Source: CAZFPA01 sp964520975
Lineage (GTDB): Bacteria > Bacillota > Negativicutes > Selenomonadales > Selenomonadaceae
Reading direction: 5' to 3'
Assembly (NCBI GenBank): GCA_964520975.1
Contig: CAZFPA010000006.1
Location: 1-62,227, forward strand
Length of the DNA stretch: 62,227 nucleotides
Every line of letters starts with the position of its first letter. Within the stretch, counting starts at the first letter, position 1. Below are positions 8,308-16,280 of this stretch, one piece after another. The position numbers and the translations under genes were made by a program. The notes beneath the pieces are model-generated. The model saw nothing but the letters and a program-made list of their open reading frames with translations. It searched no databases and was not told the origin of the DNA.

Positions 8308-8976
8308 TTAATCAATTTCGTCTTCCCGGTGGTCTTTCAAAAGGTTCACGGCGGCGCTTGCGCCGATGCGGCTGCAGCCTTCCTCCAGGAATTCCTTCAT
8401 GTCCGCGATGGTATGGATACCTCCTGCGGCCTTGATCTTTACGTCCGGCCCGATGTGCCGGCGCAGCAGGCGCACGTCACTATGGGTAGCTCCGCCGCTG
8501 CCAAAGCCCGTTGAGGTCTTGATGTACTCGGCGCCGCCTTCTGTTACGCAGTGGCAGAGCGCAATCTTTTCGGCTTCCGTGAGGAAGCAGGCCTCGATGA
8601 TGACCTTCAGGAGCTTTTTGCCGGTGGCCTTCCGGATGCTGCGGATTTCCTCGGTGATTTTGTCAAAGTCCCCGTTTTTGGCATCCGCGATGTTGATGAC
8701 CATGTCGACTTCATCGGCACCGTCCTTTACTGCCTGTTTTGCCGCTGCCACCTTTACCGCTGTCGTGTCGTATCCCAGCGGGAATCCGATGACAGTACAG
8801 ATCGTAAGCGTGCTGCCGTAGGTCTCCTGAACCCGGCGGATATAACAGGGGGGGATGCAGACCGACGCTGTCTTATAGACGATGGCTTCGCCGCAAAGCT
8901 CCTGGATTTCCGCCCAGGTTGCTGTAGGCTTCAGCAGGGTGTGGTCCACAGCCGCAAGAATATCAGAACCCTTCAT
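8308..8976 (-). CDS. deoC: Deoxyribose-phosphate aldolase
   Basis: Class I aldolase that cleaves 2-deoxyribose-5-phosphate to glyceraldehyde-3-phosphate and acetaldehyde in nucleoside salvage. The 222-aa protein has the Schiff-base lysine in YIKTSTGFG, the proton-relay aspartate region DEVDMVIN and a second lysine in KIKAAGGI. I chose the ATG at 8976 because AAGGAGG lies just upstream and the product then begins MKGSDILAAVDHTLL. The open frame extends further upstream through the promoter element and is not used. Transcription is from the dyad-repeat promoter at 9005-9062. Confidence 0.95.
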   Translation of the reverse strand: MKGSDILAAVDHTLLKPTATWAEIQELCGEAIVYKTASVCIPPCYIRRVQETYGSTLTICTVIGFPLGYDTTAVKVAAAKQAVKDGADEVDMVINIADAKNGDFDKITEEIRSIRKATGKKLLKVIIEACFLTEAEKIALCHCVTEGGAEYIKTSTGFGSGGATHSDVRLLRRHIGPDVKIKAAGGIHTIADMKEFLEEGCSRIGASAAVNLLKDHREDEID

Positions 8977-9004
8977 ACAAAAACCTCCTTTAGATGATAC
9001 ATTT

Positions 9005-9062
9005 ATTATAACGCTATTGTTCAAGATTCCGCAACGCGAAATCCCTCCAATCCGCATTTCCC
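9005..9062 (-). promoter_or_regulatory. Promoter-bearing dyad repeat, copy 2, driving deoC
   Basis: Read on the minus strand: the -35 is TTGCGG (9034-9029), the spacer 18 nt (AATCTTGAACAATAGCGT), and the -10 TATAAT (9010-9005). The dyad GATTTCGC-GTT-GCGGAATC occupies 9043-9025. The upstream GGGAAATGCGGATTGG block matches copies 6 and 7. Confidence 0.75.
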
Positions 9063-9194
9063 GGACAGGACTAATTTTGCGTCGTACCGCGGCAGCCTGT
9101 TTTGTTCCGGGGGATAGCGCAGATTCTGACGCCAGCTATACTTTTTCCCTGTAGATCAGCAGAAAAATTCTTTATTGCGACGAAACAGCAAATA
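9063..9194. other. Intergenic stretch between deoC and nagB control regions
   Basis: The whole 8977-9360 gap separates divergent genes. Apart from the deoC promoter repeat (9005-9062) and the nagB operator/promoter (9195-9283), I see no gene or structured RNA in it. Confidence 0.5.
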
Positions 9195-9283
9195 GAAATA
9201 AAATATCAGAATTTAGGCTATTTGATATTTTTGCATACAATAAATGAAATAATATTGCATTTATTGCGGAGCTGTGCTATATT
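9195..9283 (+). promoter_or_regulatory. Promoter and putative RpiR-type operator of nagBA
   Basis: TTGCAT (9255-9260), 17 nt, TATATT (9278-9283). A dyad with perfect 9-bp arms, CAATAAATG (9238-9246) and CATTTATTG (9258-9266), spans the -35; its 11-nt centre is nearly identical to that at 4262-4272. The 16-nt block beginning GAAATAAAATATCAG recurs at 9195-9210, 44 nt before the -35 (43 nt in the regulator promoter). Confidence 0.65.
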
Positions 9284-9360
9284 TAAGTTGCAGAGCAGCT
9301 TTTTACAGAATTCGTGGTTTGTTGAAAGCGTATGGGAAAAATAGTTAGGAGGATCAGTAT

Positions 9361-10116
9361 ATGCGGGTAATCGTAACGGACTCTTATGAGGAAATGAGCA
9401 TGGCGGCGGCCAAAGTGGTGGCTGGACAGATCTATTTGAAACCGGACAGTGTGCTCGGACTGGCAACCGGCAGCACACCGCTCATGATGTATGGCAATCT
9501 CGTAGCAGTACACCAGACCATCGGGCTGGATTTTTCGGAGGTCACTTCTTTCAATCTGGATGAATATATTGGACTCACCCCGGATAACCCGCAGAGCTAC
9601 CATTATTTCATGCAGCAGAATTTTTTCAAGGATATCAATATCCGGCCGGAGAATATCTATATCCCGGATGGGATGGCAGAGGACATCAAGGCGGAAGGGC
9701 ACCGCTACGATGCACTCATTGAGGCGCATGGCGGGATTGATCTGCAGATACTGGGCATCGGTGCGAATGCACACATCGGTTTCAATGAGCCGGATATCAA
9801 GTTTGAGGCCACTACGCATCGCGTAAAGCTTGACGAGAATACAATCCAGGCAAATTCCCGTTTCTTCCAGACCCTGGATGAGGTGCCGCGCTATGCAATC
9901 AGCATGGGCATCAAGACCATCATGCTGGCGGAAAAGGTCTTGCTGCTGGCCAGCGGGAAAAACAAAGCGGAGGCAGTCTACAAGGCGGTCTGCGGCAGCA
10001 TTTCACCGGAGGCACCGGCATCCATCCTGCAGCTGCACCGGGATGTGGTCTTTATCATTGACCGCGAGGCCGCAGCGCTTCTTCCGCCGGAGGTCATCAA
10101 GGAGGGAAAAGCATGA
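9361..10116 (+). CDS. nagB: Glucosamine-6-phosphate deaminase
   Basis: Converts glucosamine-6-phosphate to fructose-6-phosphate and ammonia, linking amino sugars to glycolysis. The 251-aa protein shows LATGSTPL (phosphate binding), NLDEYIGL with the catalytic Asp, and HIGFNEP with the catalytic His/Glu. The usual NGHIGFNEP is NAHIGFNEP here. AGGAGG at about 9350 positions the start. The stop overlaps the nagA start (ATGA), so translation is probably coupled. Regulation by the RpiR-type protein at 4339 is inferred from the shared operator. Confidence 0.95.
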   Translation: MRVIVTDSYEEMSMAAAKVVAGQIYLKPDSVLGLATGSTPLMMYGNLVAVHQTIGLDFSEVTSFNLDEYIGLTPDNPQSYHYFMQQNFFKDINIRPENIYIPDGMAEDIKAEGHRYDALIEAHGGIDLQILGIGANAHIGFNEPDIKFEATTHRVKLDENTIQANSRFFQTLDEVPRYAISMGIKTIMLAEKVLLLASGKNKAEAVYKAVCGSISPEAPASILQLHRDVVFIIDREAAALLPPEVIKEGKA

Positions 10117-11282
10117 AAGCCATTATGAATGGGCGGGTCATCCTGCCGGATCATCAGGGGAACTTCCAGGTACAGCAGAATATGGCGGTCCTGTTTACGG
10201 AAAGCATCGAGGCCATTGTGCCGCAGAATGAGCTCGCCGCCAGTGGGGCGGATGCGGTCGTCGATGCGGCTGGCTGTTATGTGGCACCAGGCTTCATCAA
10301 CGTTCATGTGCATGGCTGCAATGGTGCGGATACCATGGACGAGGATGCGGATGCGCTGCGGCGCATCCGTGAGGGGCAGGCGGCCATGGGCGTGACAGGG
10401 TTTCTGCCGACGACTATGACCTATGATATCCCGCGCATTCAGCAGGCTTTTGAACGCATCCGCCGTGAAATGGGCCGCAAGGGCGGCGCCCAGGTGCTGG
10501 GCTGCCACATGGAGGGGCCGTTCATCAGTGCGAGCCATAAAGGGGCGCAGGCGGCTGATGATATTTGCCGGGCTGATTTTTCCGTTATTGAACCTTATAA
10601 GGACGTGGTGAAGATCGTAACGGTTGCGCCGGAGGAGCTCCCTGCGGGAAGCTTTGTGGCGGACTGCCATCGGCATGGCATCATCGTATCAATGGGGCAT
10701 ACTTCGGCGGATTACGATACGGCGATGCGGGCCATCGAGGAACTGGGCATCCGCCATGTCACGCATCTCTTCAATGCGATGACGGGCTTCCATCATCGCC
10801 GTCCTGGTGTTGTGGGCGCAGCGCTCGATACGGCGGTGAACTGTGAGCTCATCGCCGATAATGTCCATTCGCATCCGGCCGCGCAGCGTCTGGTATATCA
10901 TGCCAAGGGCGGCCGTAATATCATTCTCATCACGGATTCCATGCGGGCCTGCGGGCTTGGCGATGGAGCCTCAGAGCTGGGCGGGCAGAAAGTCTTCGTG
11001 AAGGGGACGCTCGCGACGCTTGAGGATGGTACCATTGCCGGCAGTGTACTGACCATGAACCGGGCCGTTGCCAATTTTGCCGCCAATACGGGCGCACCGC
11101 TGGCCGCTGTCGTGGCACTGGCCTCGCAGCTGCCGGCACAGGAGCTCGGACTCTATCACGAACGCGGTTCCATTGAGACCGGCAAACGGGCCGATCTGGT
11201 GCTCTTTGATGATGCACTGAACGTAGGGGCCGTATGGTCAGGTGGAGAATCCATTTATCGGAATAGTGATTTCATAGCCTGA
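10113..11282 (+). CDS. nagA: N-acetylglucosamine-6-phosphate deacetylase
   Basis: Removes acetate from GlcNAc-6-phosphate to give the NagB substrate. The 389-aa amidohydrolase-fold protein shows NVHVHG, the metal ligand Glu in HMEGPFIS, later metal histidines in MGHTSADYD and HLFNAM, and the catalytic Asp in ITDSMRACG. It overlaps nagB by 4 nt with GAGGGAAAAGC as RBS. With the PTS genes at 5.3-7.2 kb it makes a complete GlcNAc route to fructose-6-phosphate. Confidence 0.95.
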   Translation: MKAIMNGRVILPDHQGNFQVQQNMAVLFTESIEAIVPQNELAASGADAVVDAAGCYVAPGFINVHVHGCNGADTMDEDADALRRIREGQAAMGVTGFLPTTMTYDIPRIQQAFERIRREMGRKGGAQVLGCHMEGPFISASHKGAQAADDICRADFSVIEPYKDVVKIVTVAPEELPAGSFVADCHRHGIIVSMGHTSADYDTAMRAIEELGIRHVTHLFNAMTGFHHRRPGVVGAALDTAVNCELIADNVHSHPAAQRLVYHAKGGRNIILITDSMRACGLGDGASELGGQKVFVKGTLATLEDGTIAGSVLTMNRAVANFAANTGAPLAAVVALASQLPAQELGLYHERGSIETGKRADLVLFDDALNVGAVWSGGESIYRNSDFIA

Positions 11283-11418
11283 TCCAGTGATGCGATGTGA
11301 ATTTCAGTCTGCGATCAGAAACCGCTATCCTCAAATTCAGTAATGTGCTATAATAGAGATAAATAAGTAGTTGATAATTACTATCGCATTATAGCGGGAG
11401 GATAGAGGAGGTCTTTTT

Positions 11419-11811
11419 ATGTACTATGAATTTACGGATGATTATTTGACTGGAATTGATTTTATCGATGAAGAGCATCGTCGCCTGTTTGAGATTGCCA
11501 ATGAGGCGCATGATGTATTGACAAATGATTTCATGGCGGATAAATATAACCATATCGTGCGAATCATGGAGGAATTGCGCGATTATACCAAGACCCATTT
11601 TGCGCATGAGGAAGAATATATGGAAGGTATCAATTATGCGCGTCGCTTCAGCCAGCTGCACCAGCATACGGAGTTCATCAGGAAGCTGGACGCGATGGAT
11701 CTGGAGAAGATGGATGCCCAGCAGCAGGCAGCATTGCTCGAAATGCTGGATTTTCTGGCGCACTGGCTGCAGCATCACATCAAGGGGATGGATTGCCGCA
11801 TCGGAAAGTGA
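11419..11811 (+). CDS. Bacteriohemerythrin
   Basis: A 130-aa single-domain four-helix hemerythrin expected to bind a di-iron centre and O2, plausible for oxygen buffering or sensing in an anaerobe. Expected ligands are visible: H20 in DEEHRRLF, H60 and E64 in HFAHEEEY, the H81/H83 pair in LHQHTEF, and H120/D125 in HHIKGMD. It starts with YEFTDDYLTGIDFID, typical of the family. GGAGG precedes the start. It has its own transcription unit: a TATAAT lies near 11350 and a terminator follows at 11869. Confidence 0.92.
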   Translation: MYYEFTDDYLTGIDFIDEEHRRLFEIANEAHDVLTNDFMADKYNHIVRIMEELRDYTKTHFAHEEEYMEGINYARRFSQLHQHTEFIRKLDAMDLEKMDAQQQAALLEMLDFLAHWLQHHIKGMDCRIGK

Positions 11812-11825
11812 ATCGACCCTTGTAT

Positions 11826-11870
11826 GGGAAGAATTTCGCACTGCGAAGTTTTGCATAAGGGCATTATAAA
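11826..11870 (+). promoter_or_regulatory. Promoter-bearing dyad repeat, copy 3 (orphan, diverged)
   Basis: The dyad TTCGCA-C-TGCGAA is at 11835-11847. A -35-like CTGCGA (11841-11846) is followed by an 18-nt spacer and a -10-like TATAAA (11865-11870), the same geometry as the other copies. The sequence GGGAAGAATTTCGC matches copy 6. It fires into a terminator and then a reverse-strand gene, so it drives no visible CDS. Confidence 0.6.
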
Positions 11871-11917
11871 AAGCTGTCGAGGCACTCTCAGAAAGAGAGG
11901 CTTCGACAGCTTTTTTG
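11869..11917. terminator. Bidirectional terminator between hemerythrin and dhaL
   Basis: AAAAGCTGTCGA pairs with TCGACAGCTTTT, with A and T tracts on both sides, between convergent genes. Confidence 0.88.
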
Positions 11918-11930
11918 CTGCGCTCTTCGT

Positions 11931-12554
11931 TTATTTTTTCAGATAGGAATACATGGCCCGGAACATGACCATGGAGGAAACCGCGCCGGGGTCCTCATGG
12001 CCGATGCTGCGTTCACCTACATAGCTGGCACGGCCCTTGGTAGCCGGAATGGTCTTGGTGTAGGCAACGCCGTCACGGGCTGCCTGCGAGGCTGCGGCCA
12101 GGCATTGGAACAGTGTCTTGTCGCCGACATTTTCAGGCCGGAAGCACGCGTGGATGGGGATGAGCACGTCGAGCATGGTCTTTTCACCATGTACGGCGTG
12201 GCCGCGGGCCTGAATTCCCTCGATGGCCGCGCCGAGAACCTTTTCCACGTTCACGGTGCTGAAGTTCGTGTGGTCGTCACAGGCCTCGGCAGCCTTCAGG
12301 AAGCCCGTCGCGTAGAGCGGCCCGGCAGCGCCGCCGACGTTTTCCAGCAGAGCCTCGCCAATCGCCTTGAAGACGGGGCCGGGGCGGCTCTCGTCGCCCA
12401 TTTCATCCATGGCTTCCCGAACGGCCTCAAAGCCGCGGGCCATGTTCAGACCGTGGTCGCCGTCGCCGATTTCCGCATCGAGAGCGGTCAGGTAATCCTT
12501 TTGTTCAATGATGGCAGCGGCAACCGCTTCCACCGTATCCTGTATTCTGGTCAT
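11931..12554 (-). CDS. dhaL: Dihydroxyacetone kinase subunit DhaL, orphan canonical form
   Basis: A 207-aa ADP-binding phosphotransfer subunit of a DhaK/DhaL(/DhaM) kinase. Canonical features are present: DAEIGDGDHGLNMARGF (Mg-binding aspartates and His), NVGGAAGPLYATGFL, GEKTMLDVLIP and GRASYVGERSIGHEDPGA. The ATG at 12554 follows AAGGAGATT; ten in-frame upstream codons are not used. No DhaK or DhaM neighbour exists here. The only DhaK in the window is at 48685, where it has its own divergent DhaL. Its partner may lie elsewhere in the genome or be that DhaK. Confidence 0.9.
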   Translation of the reverse strand: MTRIQDTVEAVAAAIIEQKDYLTALDAEIGDGDHGLNMARGFEAVREAMDEMGDESRPGPVFKAIGEALLENVGGAAGPLYATGFLKAAEACDDHTNFSTVNVEKVLGAAIEGIQARGHAVHGEKTMLDVLIPIHACFRPENVGDKTLFQCLAAASQAARDGVAYTKTIPATKGRASYVGERSIGHEDPGAVSSMVMFRAMYSYLKK

Positions 12555-12710
12555 AATATAAATCTCCTTGCGTATAGATTGCATAAAGCAGGCAGAACTG
12601 CTATGTCTTTGTTCGTATGGAATGTACTGTACTCTGCAATATTATACAATAGTTGTTATTTACAATACAAGTAAAATTTTAAATGTACAGATAATTAATT
12701 CCTTCTATAA

Positions 12711-12761
12711 TAAAAGACTGCTGCTCCTTTTGCCGTTTCTGACGGGGAAGGGGCAGCAGTC
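12711..12761 (-). terminator. Terminator after the MFS gene
   Basis: On the minus strand GACTGCTGCCCC pairs with GGAGCAGCAGTC, followed by TTTTA. Confidence 0.8.
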
Positions 12762-12774
12762 CTGGAGAAAATGC

Positions 12775-14007
12775 TCAGTGTGCGGCAGCGGAAACATATT
12801 CCCGTACCTTTTCGCGCGACTGGTAGAGCAGCAGCAGAAATACGCTGAGGAAAAGTCCGGCTGTGAGATAGAAAATGCCGGTGAGGCCCCAGGCCATCGA
12901 TAGGAAGCCGGCTGACAGCGGGCCGAGCACATTGCCCATGAGTGTGGCGCCGTTCGTGACGCCATAGGCAGCACCGCGCTTCTCCTCGGGAATCAGATAG
13001 GTCACGATGGTATTGGCACTCGGGATCATCATGCCGATACAGAAGCCGTTGACGGCCCGCAGGATGCCGAGCGCGATGACGTTGGTGGCGGCGAGCTGTC
13101 CGAGGAAGCTCACACCGCAGAGCAGTGCCGCGACGAGCAGGATGCGCTTGTGGCTCAGGAAACGGCAGACAAAGCCCATCGAGGCCGAGGCCAGCGCACT
13201 GGCGATGCCGCCGATGGCGATGATGGTGCCGGAGATGCTGGCCAGGCTGTCAGAGCCGGAGACCATGCCCTGGATGTAGATCGGCAGGATCGGGCCGATG
13301 CTCTGCATGGCAAACTGTGCGAGGAACAGGATCAGCAGCATCGTGCGCATCTCGCCCATACCCCAGAGATAGTGCAGCGTCGCGCGGACAGAATTGCCGG
13401 CGTTTTTGGGAATCGGCGTGAAGTGCTCCTGTACGGAAAAGCGAATGACCAGCAGCGTGAGCAGGCAGAGGCAGCCGAAGACCACAAACGGCAGACGGTA
13501 GCCAAAGGCATCAGCGACGATGCCGCCGAGCATCGGGCCGACCGCGCCGCCGACAATCAGGGCGGTCTGGAACATGCCGACGACGAAAGGGATTTTCTCC
13601 TTCGGGGTCAGACTGATGCCGAGTGCCGTGGCCGATGCCATGAAGCCGCCGCAGAGCCCCTGGAAGACGCGCAGCAGAAGCAGCTGCCAGGCACTGGTCA
13701 CGAGGGCCATCAGCATCATGATACAGCCGAATACCAGCAGCACCCGTTCGACCATCTGCTTGCGTCCCTTGCGGTCTGCCAGCGTGCCCCAGTAGGGATT
13801 TGAGATGGCCGCGCAGAAGGAGGTTGCTCCCATGAGGATACCTGCCCAGAGGCCCAGTGCGGATTCGCCGCTCACGCCCAGCTGGGTGATGTAGAGCGGC
13901 AGAAACGAAACAACGCCTGTAATAGCGCTCATGCCGATGAACTGTGCAAGCCACATGACGGCAAAAGGCTTTTTCCAGGCGTTGGAAAGAGCTGTTTGAT
14001 TGTTCAT
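12775..14007 (-). CDS. MFS transporter, DHA1-type drug/metabolite exporter
   Basis: A 410-aa inner-membrane major facilitator with about 12 hydrophobic segments and the loop 2-3 motif LADRKGRKQ, as in Bcr/TetA/NorA-type H+ antiporters. The sequence NPYWGTLADRKG marks the end of TM2. I chose ATG 14007 (MNNQTALSN) because AGAAGG lies upstream; the 21 preceding in-frame codons read Cys-rich leader sequence. It is divergent from the LysR gene at 14149, so it is the likely target of that regulator. Substrate unknown. Confidence 0.88.
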   Translation of the reverse strand: MNNQTALSNAWKKPFAVMWLAQFIGMSAITGVVSFLPLYITQLGVSGESALGLWAGILMGATSFCAAISNPYWGTLADRKGRKQMVERVLLVFGCIMMLMALVTSAWQLLLLRVFQGLCGGFMASATALGISLTPKEKIPFVVGMFQTALIVGGAVGPMLGGIVADAFGYRLPFVVFGCLCLLTLLVIRFSVQEHFTPIPKNAGNSVRATLHYLWGMGEMRTMLLILFLAQFAMQSIGPILPIYIQGMVSGSDSLASISGTIIAIGGIASALASASMGFVCRFLSHKRILLVAALLCGVSFLGQLAATNVIALGILRAVNGFCIGMMIPSANTIVTYLIPEEKRGAAYGVTNGATLMGNVLGPLSAGFLSMAWGLTGIFYLTAGLFLSVFLLLLYQSREKVREYVSAAAH

Positions 14008-14097
14008 TAAAATACCTTCTTTGATAATGCGTGGATTTTCTTTCCGGAAACAATTGCAAGTATAGCACATTAGAAAGTATAATAAAATGAGACATTA

Positions 14098-14114
14098 TAT
14101 ATAGGTACTATATA
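14098..14114. promoter_or_regulatory. Putative LysR-type operator in the divergent MFS/LysR region
   Basis: A perfect dyad, TATATAG-GTA-CTATATA, has 7-bp arms and lies 35 nt upstream of the lysR start and 90 nt upstream of the MFS start. The size and AT-rich symmetric form fit a LysR-family site. Confidence 0.5.
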
Positions 14115-14148
14115 AAAAGCGAATAGGACTCAGGAAAGGAAATGTTTT

Positions 14149-15039
14149 ATGGAAATCAAAGATATGCATGCCTTCTATGCCATCGTAGAGGAGGGGAACA
14201 TCAGCCATGCGGCGCAGCGGCTGAATCTCGCGCAGCCGGCGCTGAGCCGGCAGATGAAGCGTCTGGAGACCTCGCTGGGAGTGCAGCTCTTCGAACGCGG
14301 CAGCCGTCGTATCCGTCTTACGGAGGCCGGGCGCCTGCTGTATTCCCGTGTGGAGCATATCCTGGGCATGGTGGATGGAACCGTGCGTGAGATTACGGAA
14401 ATCGGCTCTGGCGTGGCCGGCTCCATTCGCCTCGGGACGATCACCACCTCAGGCGCCATGCTCTTGCCGGAGCTTATCGGGGCCTTTCATCGGCGCTTCC
14501 CGCAGGTGACCTTCCAGCTCTGGGAGGGTGAGGGCGCACGCATCCTGGAGCTGCTTGATAACCGTGTGATTGAGATCGGCATTACGCGCACGCAGGTCGA
14601 TCAGAATATCTATGATTCCTTTGTGCTGCCGAATGAGCCGCTCATCATGGTCATGCACCGTACGCGCTGTGTGTGCGGTCGACGTGATGACGAGGTGCGC
14701 CTCTCGGAGCTCAAGGAGCAGCCGCTCATCATTCCGCTGCGCTGGAAGACGCTGTTTGTCACGCAGTGCAAGAAGCTCGGCTTTGAGCCGCAGATCGTCT
14801 GCGTGAGTGACAGTATCGTGCAGGATGTGCTTTGGACAAAAATGGGCATCGGCATGTCCTTGCTGCCGCTTTCCGCGCGCAGCATGCTCACCGATGAGGT
14901 GCTGGTGTACAAGAAGCTGACGGAGCCGGAGATATCGACGCATACGGTCGTTGCCTGGCTCAAGAACCGCACGCTTTCAAGCAGCAGCCGCCATTTGCTG
15001 GCGATGTTCAAGGAAATGTTCTTACAGGCGCATAAATGA
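14149..15039 (+). CDS. LysR-family transcriptional regulator
   Basis: A 296-aa LTTR. The N-terminal winged HTH (about residues 1-60) reads NISHAAQRLNLAQPALSRQMKRLE, and a C-terminal effector domain (about 90-290) follows. It is divergently placed from the MFS exporter at 14007 and 18 nt upstream of the thioesterase at 15058, so it may control either or both. AGGAAATG spacing supports the ATG. Effector unknown. Confidence 0.92.
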   Translation: MEIKDMHAFYAIVEEGNISHAAQRLNLAQPALSRQMKRLETSLGVQLFERGSRRIRLTEAGRLLYSRVEHILGMVDGTVREITEIGSGVAGSIRLGTITTSGAMLLPELIGAFHRRFPQVTFQLWEGEGARILELLDNRVIEIGITRTQVDQNIYDSFVLPNEPLIMVMHRTRCVCGRRDDEVRLSELKEQPLIIPLRWKTLFVTQCKKLGFEPQIVCVSDSIVQDVLWTKMGIGMSLLPLSARSMLTDEVLVYKKLTEPEISTHTVVAWLKNRTLSSSSRHLLAMFKEMFLQAHK

Positions 15040-15057
15040 GGGACAGGAGGTATTGGG

Positions 15058-15465
15058 ATGGATATTTTTGCTGAGATAAAACCGGGACTTGCGCATTCTG
15101 TGGGTGAGATATGTGCGGAAACGAATACCGCGCAGGCCATGGGCAGCGGAAGTCTGCCCGTCTATGCCACGCCGGCTATGACGGCGCTCATGGAGCGCGC
15201 AGCGGCGGAGCTCCTTGCTGCACTTCTGCCGCCGGACTGGACGAGCGTGGGGACGGCTCTGGAGGTCAGGCATATTTCGGCTACGCCCTGCGGCCTCCGG
15301 GTGCGTGCCAGTGCACGTATCCTCGCGGTCGATGGCCGGAGCATCCGCTTCGAGGTCACGGCCTCTGATGAAGCGGGGGAAATCGGCCATGGCAGCCACA
15401 CGCGGTTTCTCGTGGAGCGGGAACGCTTCCTGCAAAAGGCAGCCGGCAAATTAGATTTCCATTAA
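15058..15465 (+). CDS. Hotdog-fold thioesterase, FlK-like
   Basis: A 135-aa protein resembling the fluoroacetyl-CoA thioesterase FlK family of the hotdog superfamily: VYATPAMTALMERAA, then SVGTALEVRHISATPCGLRV, then IGHGSHTRFLV. In FlK the catalytic set is Thr/Glu/His; here T in YATPAM, E in MERAA and H in VRHISATP are at the matching places. Real substrates of such enzymes in gut and rumen bacteria are mostly unknown acyl-CoAs. It follows lysR closely and probably shares its transcript. Confidence 0.82.
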   Translation: MDIFAEIKPGLAHSVGEICAETNTAQAMGSGSLPVYATPAMTALMERAAAELLAALLPPDWTSVGTALEVRHISATPCGLRVRASARILAVDGRSIRFEVTASDEAGEIGHGSHTRFLVERERFLQKAAGKLDFH

Positions 15466-15590
15466 AAATACGTGGTGGCTCTTTATCTTCTCCCGGCGGC
15501 GTTATATAGTAAAAGAAACACGGTTGTATGCACCGGCGGATACGGTTGGGCGGCAGACCCTGTTTCCGAAGGTGAGAATGGAGGGATTTT

Positions 15591-16280
15591 ATGGCGGAGC
15601 CATTGAAAATATTCATTGTTGAGGACGAGCGGCGCATTGCCCGCTATCTGCAGATGGAGCTGGAGCATGAGGGCTTTCAGGCGGAAAGTGAGGACAATGG
15701 ACGCCGGGCGTTCGAGCGCATCATCCAGGGGGACTATGCACTGGTGCTGCTGGATGTCATGCTGCCGGAGATGGATGGCATGACCATTTGCCGCAAGGTA
15801 CGGGAACTGTCGGATGTGCCGATCATCATGCTCACGGCACGGGATGAAATCGAGGACAAGGTCAGCGGGCTCGATCTCGGCGCGGATGATTATCTCACGA
15901 AGCCCTTTGCCATTCAGGAACTGCTGGCCCGTATCCGGGCGGCATTGCGCAAGCATGCCCCGCAGAAGGAGGAGCCGGCCGGCGAGGTGCTCATGGTCCG
16001 GAACCTGCGCCTGTATCCGAGCCGCTATGAGGTGCTGGTCGGAGAGGAATCCGTTGAACTCACGAAAAAGGAGTATTCCCTGCTGGAATATCTGCTGCGC
16101 AACAAGCGGACAGTGCTTACCCGCGATCAGATCCTGCAGCAGGTATGGGGCTATGACTACGTGGGGGATACGAATGTGGTGGATGTCTATATCCGCTACC
16201 TGCGGGCCAAGCTCGATGACCACTTCGGTGAGAAGTATATCTATACGATGCGGGGCGTAGGCTATGTCATTAAGGATTAA
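15591..16280 (+). CDS. OmpR-family response regulator
   Basis: A 229-aa two-component output protein. The receiver domain (about residues 5-118) has the acidic pair E11/D12 (IVEDERR), phosphorylation site D55 (LLDVMLPE) and K in LTKPFA. The C-terminal winged-helix DNA-binding domain (about 130-229) ends in DVYIRYLRAKLDD and MRGVGYVI. GGAGGG precedes the ATG. Its end overlaps the kinase start by 17 nt, so the pair is translationally coupled. A TATAGT -10 with GGCGTTATA context lies near 15500. Confidence 0.95.
   Translation: MAEPLKIFIVEDERRIARYLQMELEHEGFQAESEDNGRRAFERIIQGDYALVLLDVMLPEMDGMTICRKVRELSDVPIIMLTARDEIEDKVSGLDLGADDYLTKPFAIQELLARIRAALRKHAPQKEEPAGEVLMVRNLRLYPSRYEVLVGEESVELTKKEYSLLEYLLRNKRTVLTRDQILQQVWGYDYVGDTNVVDVYIRYLRAKLDDHFGEKYIYTMRGVGYVIKD

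Noticed and set aside
13150..13803. Plus-strand open frame antisense to the MFS gene
   Set aside because: It is highly polar, without motifs or RBS, and lies opposite a well-supported membrane protein gene.
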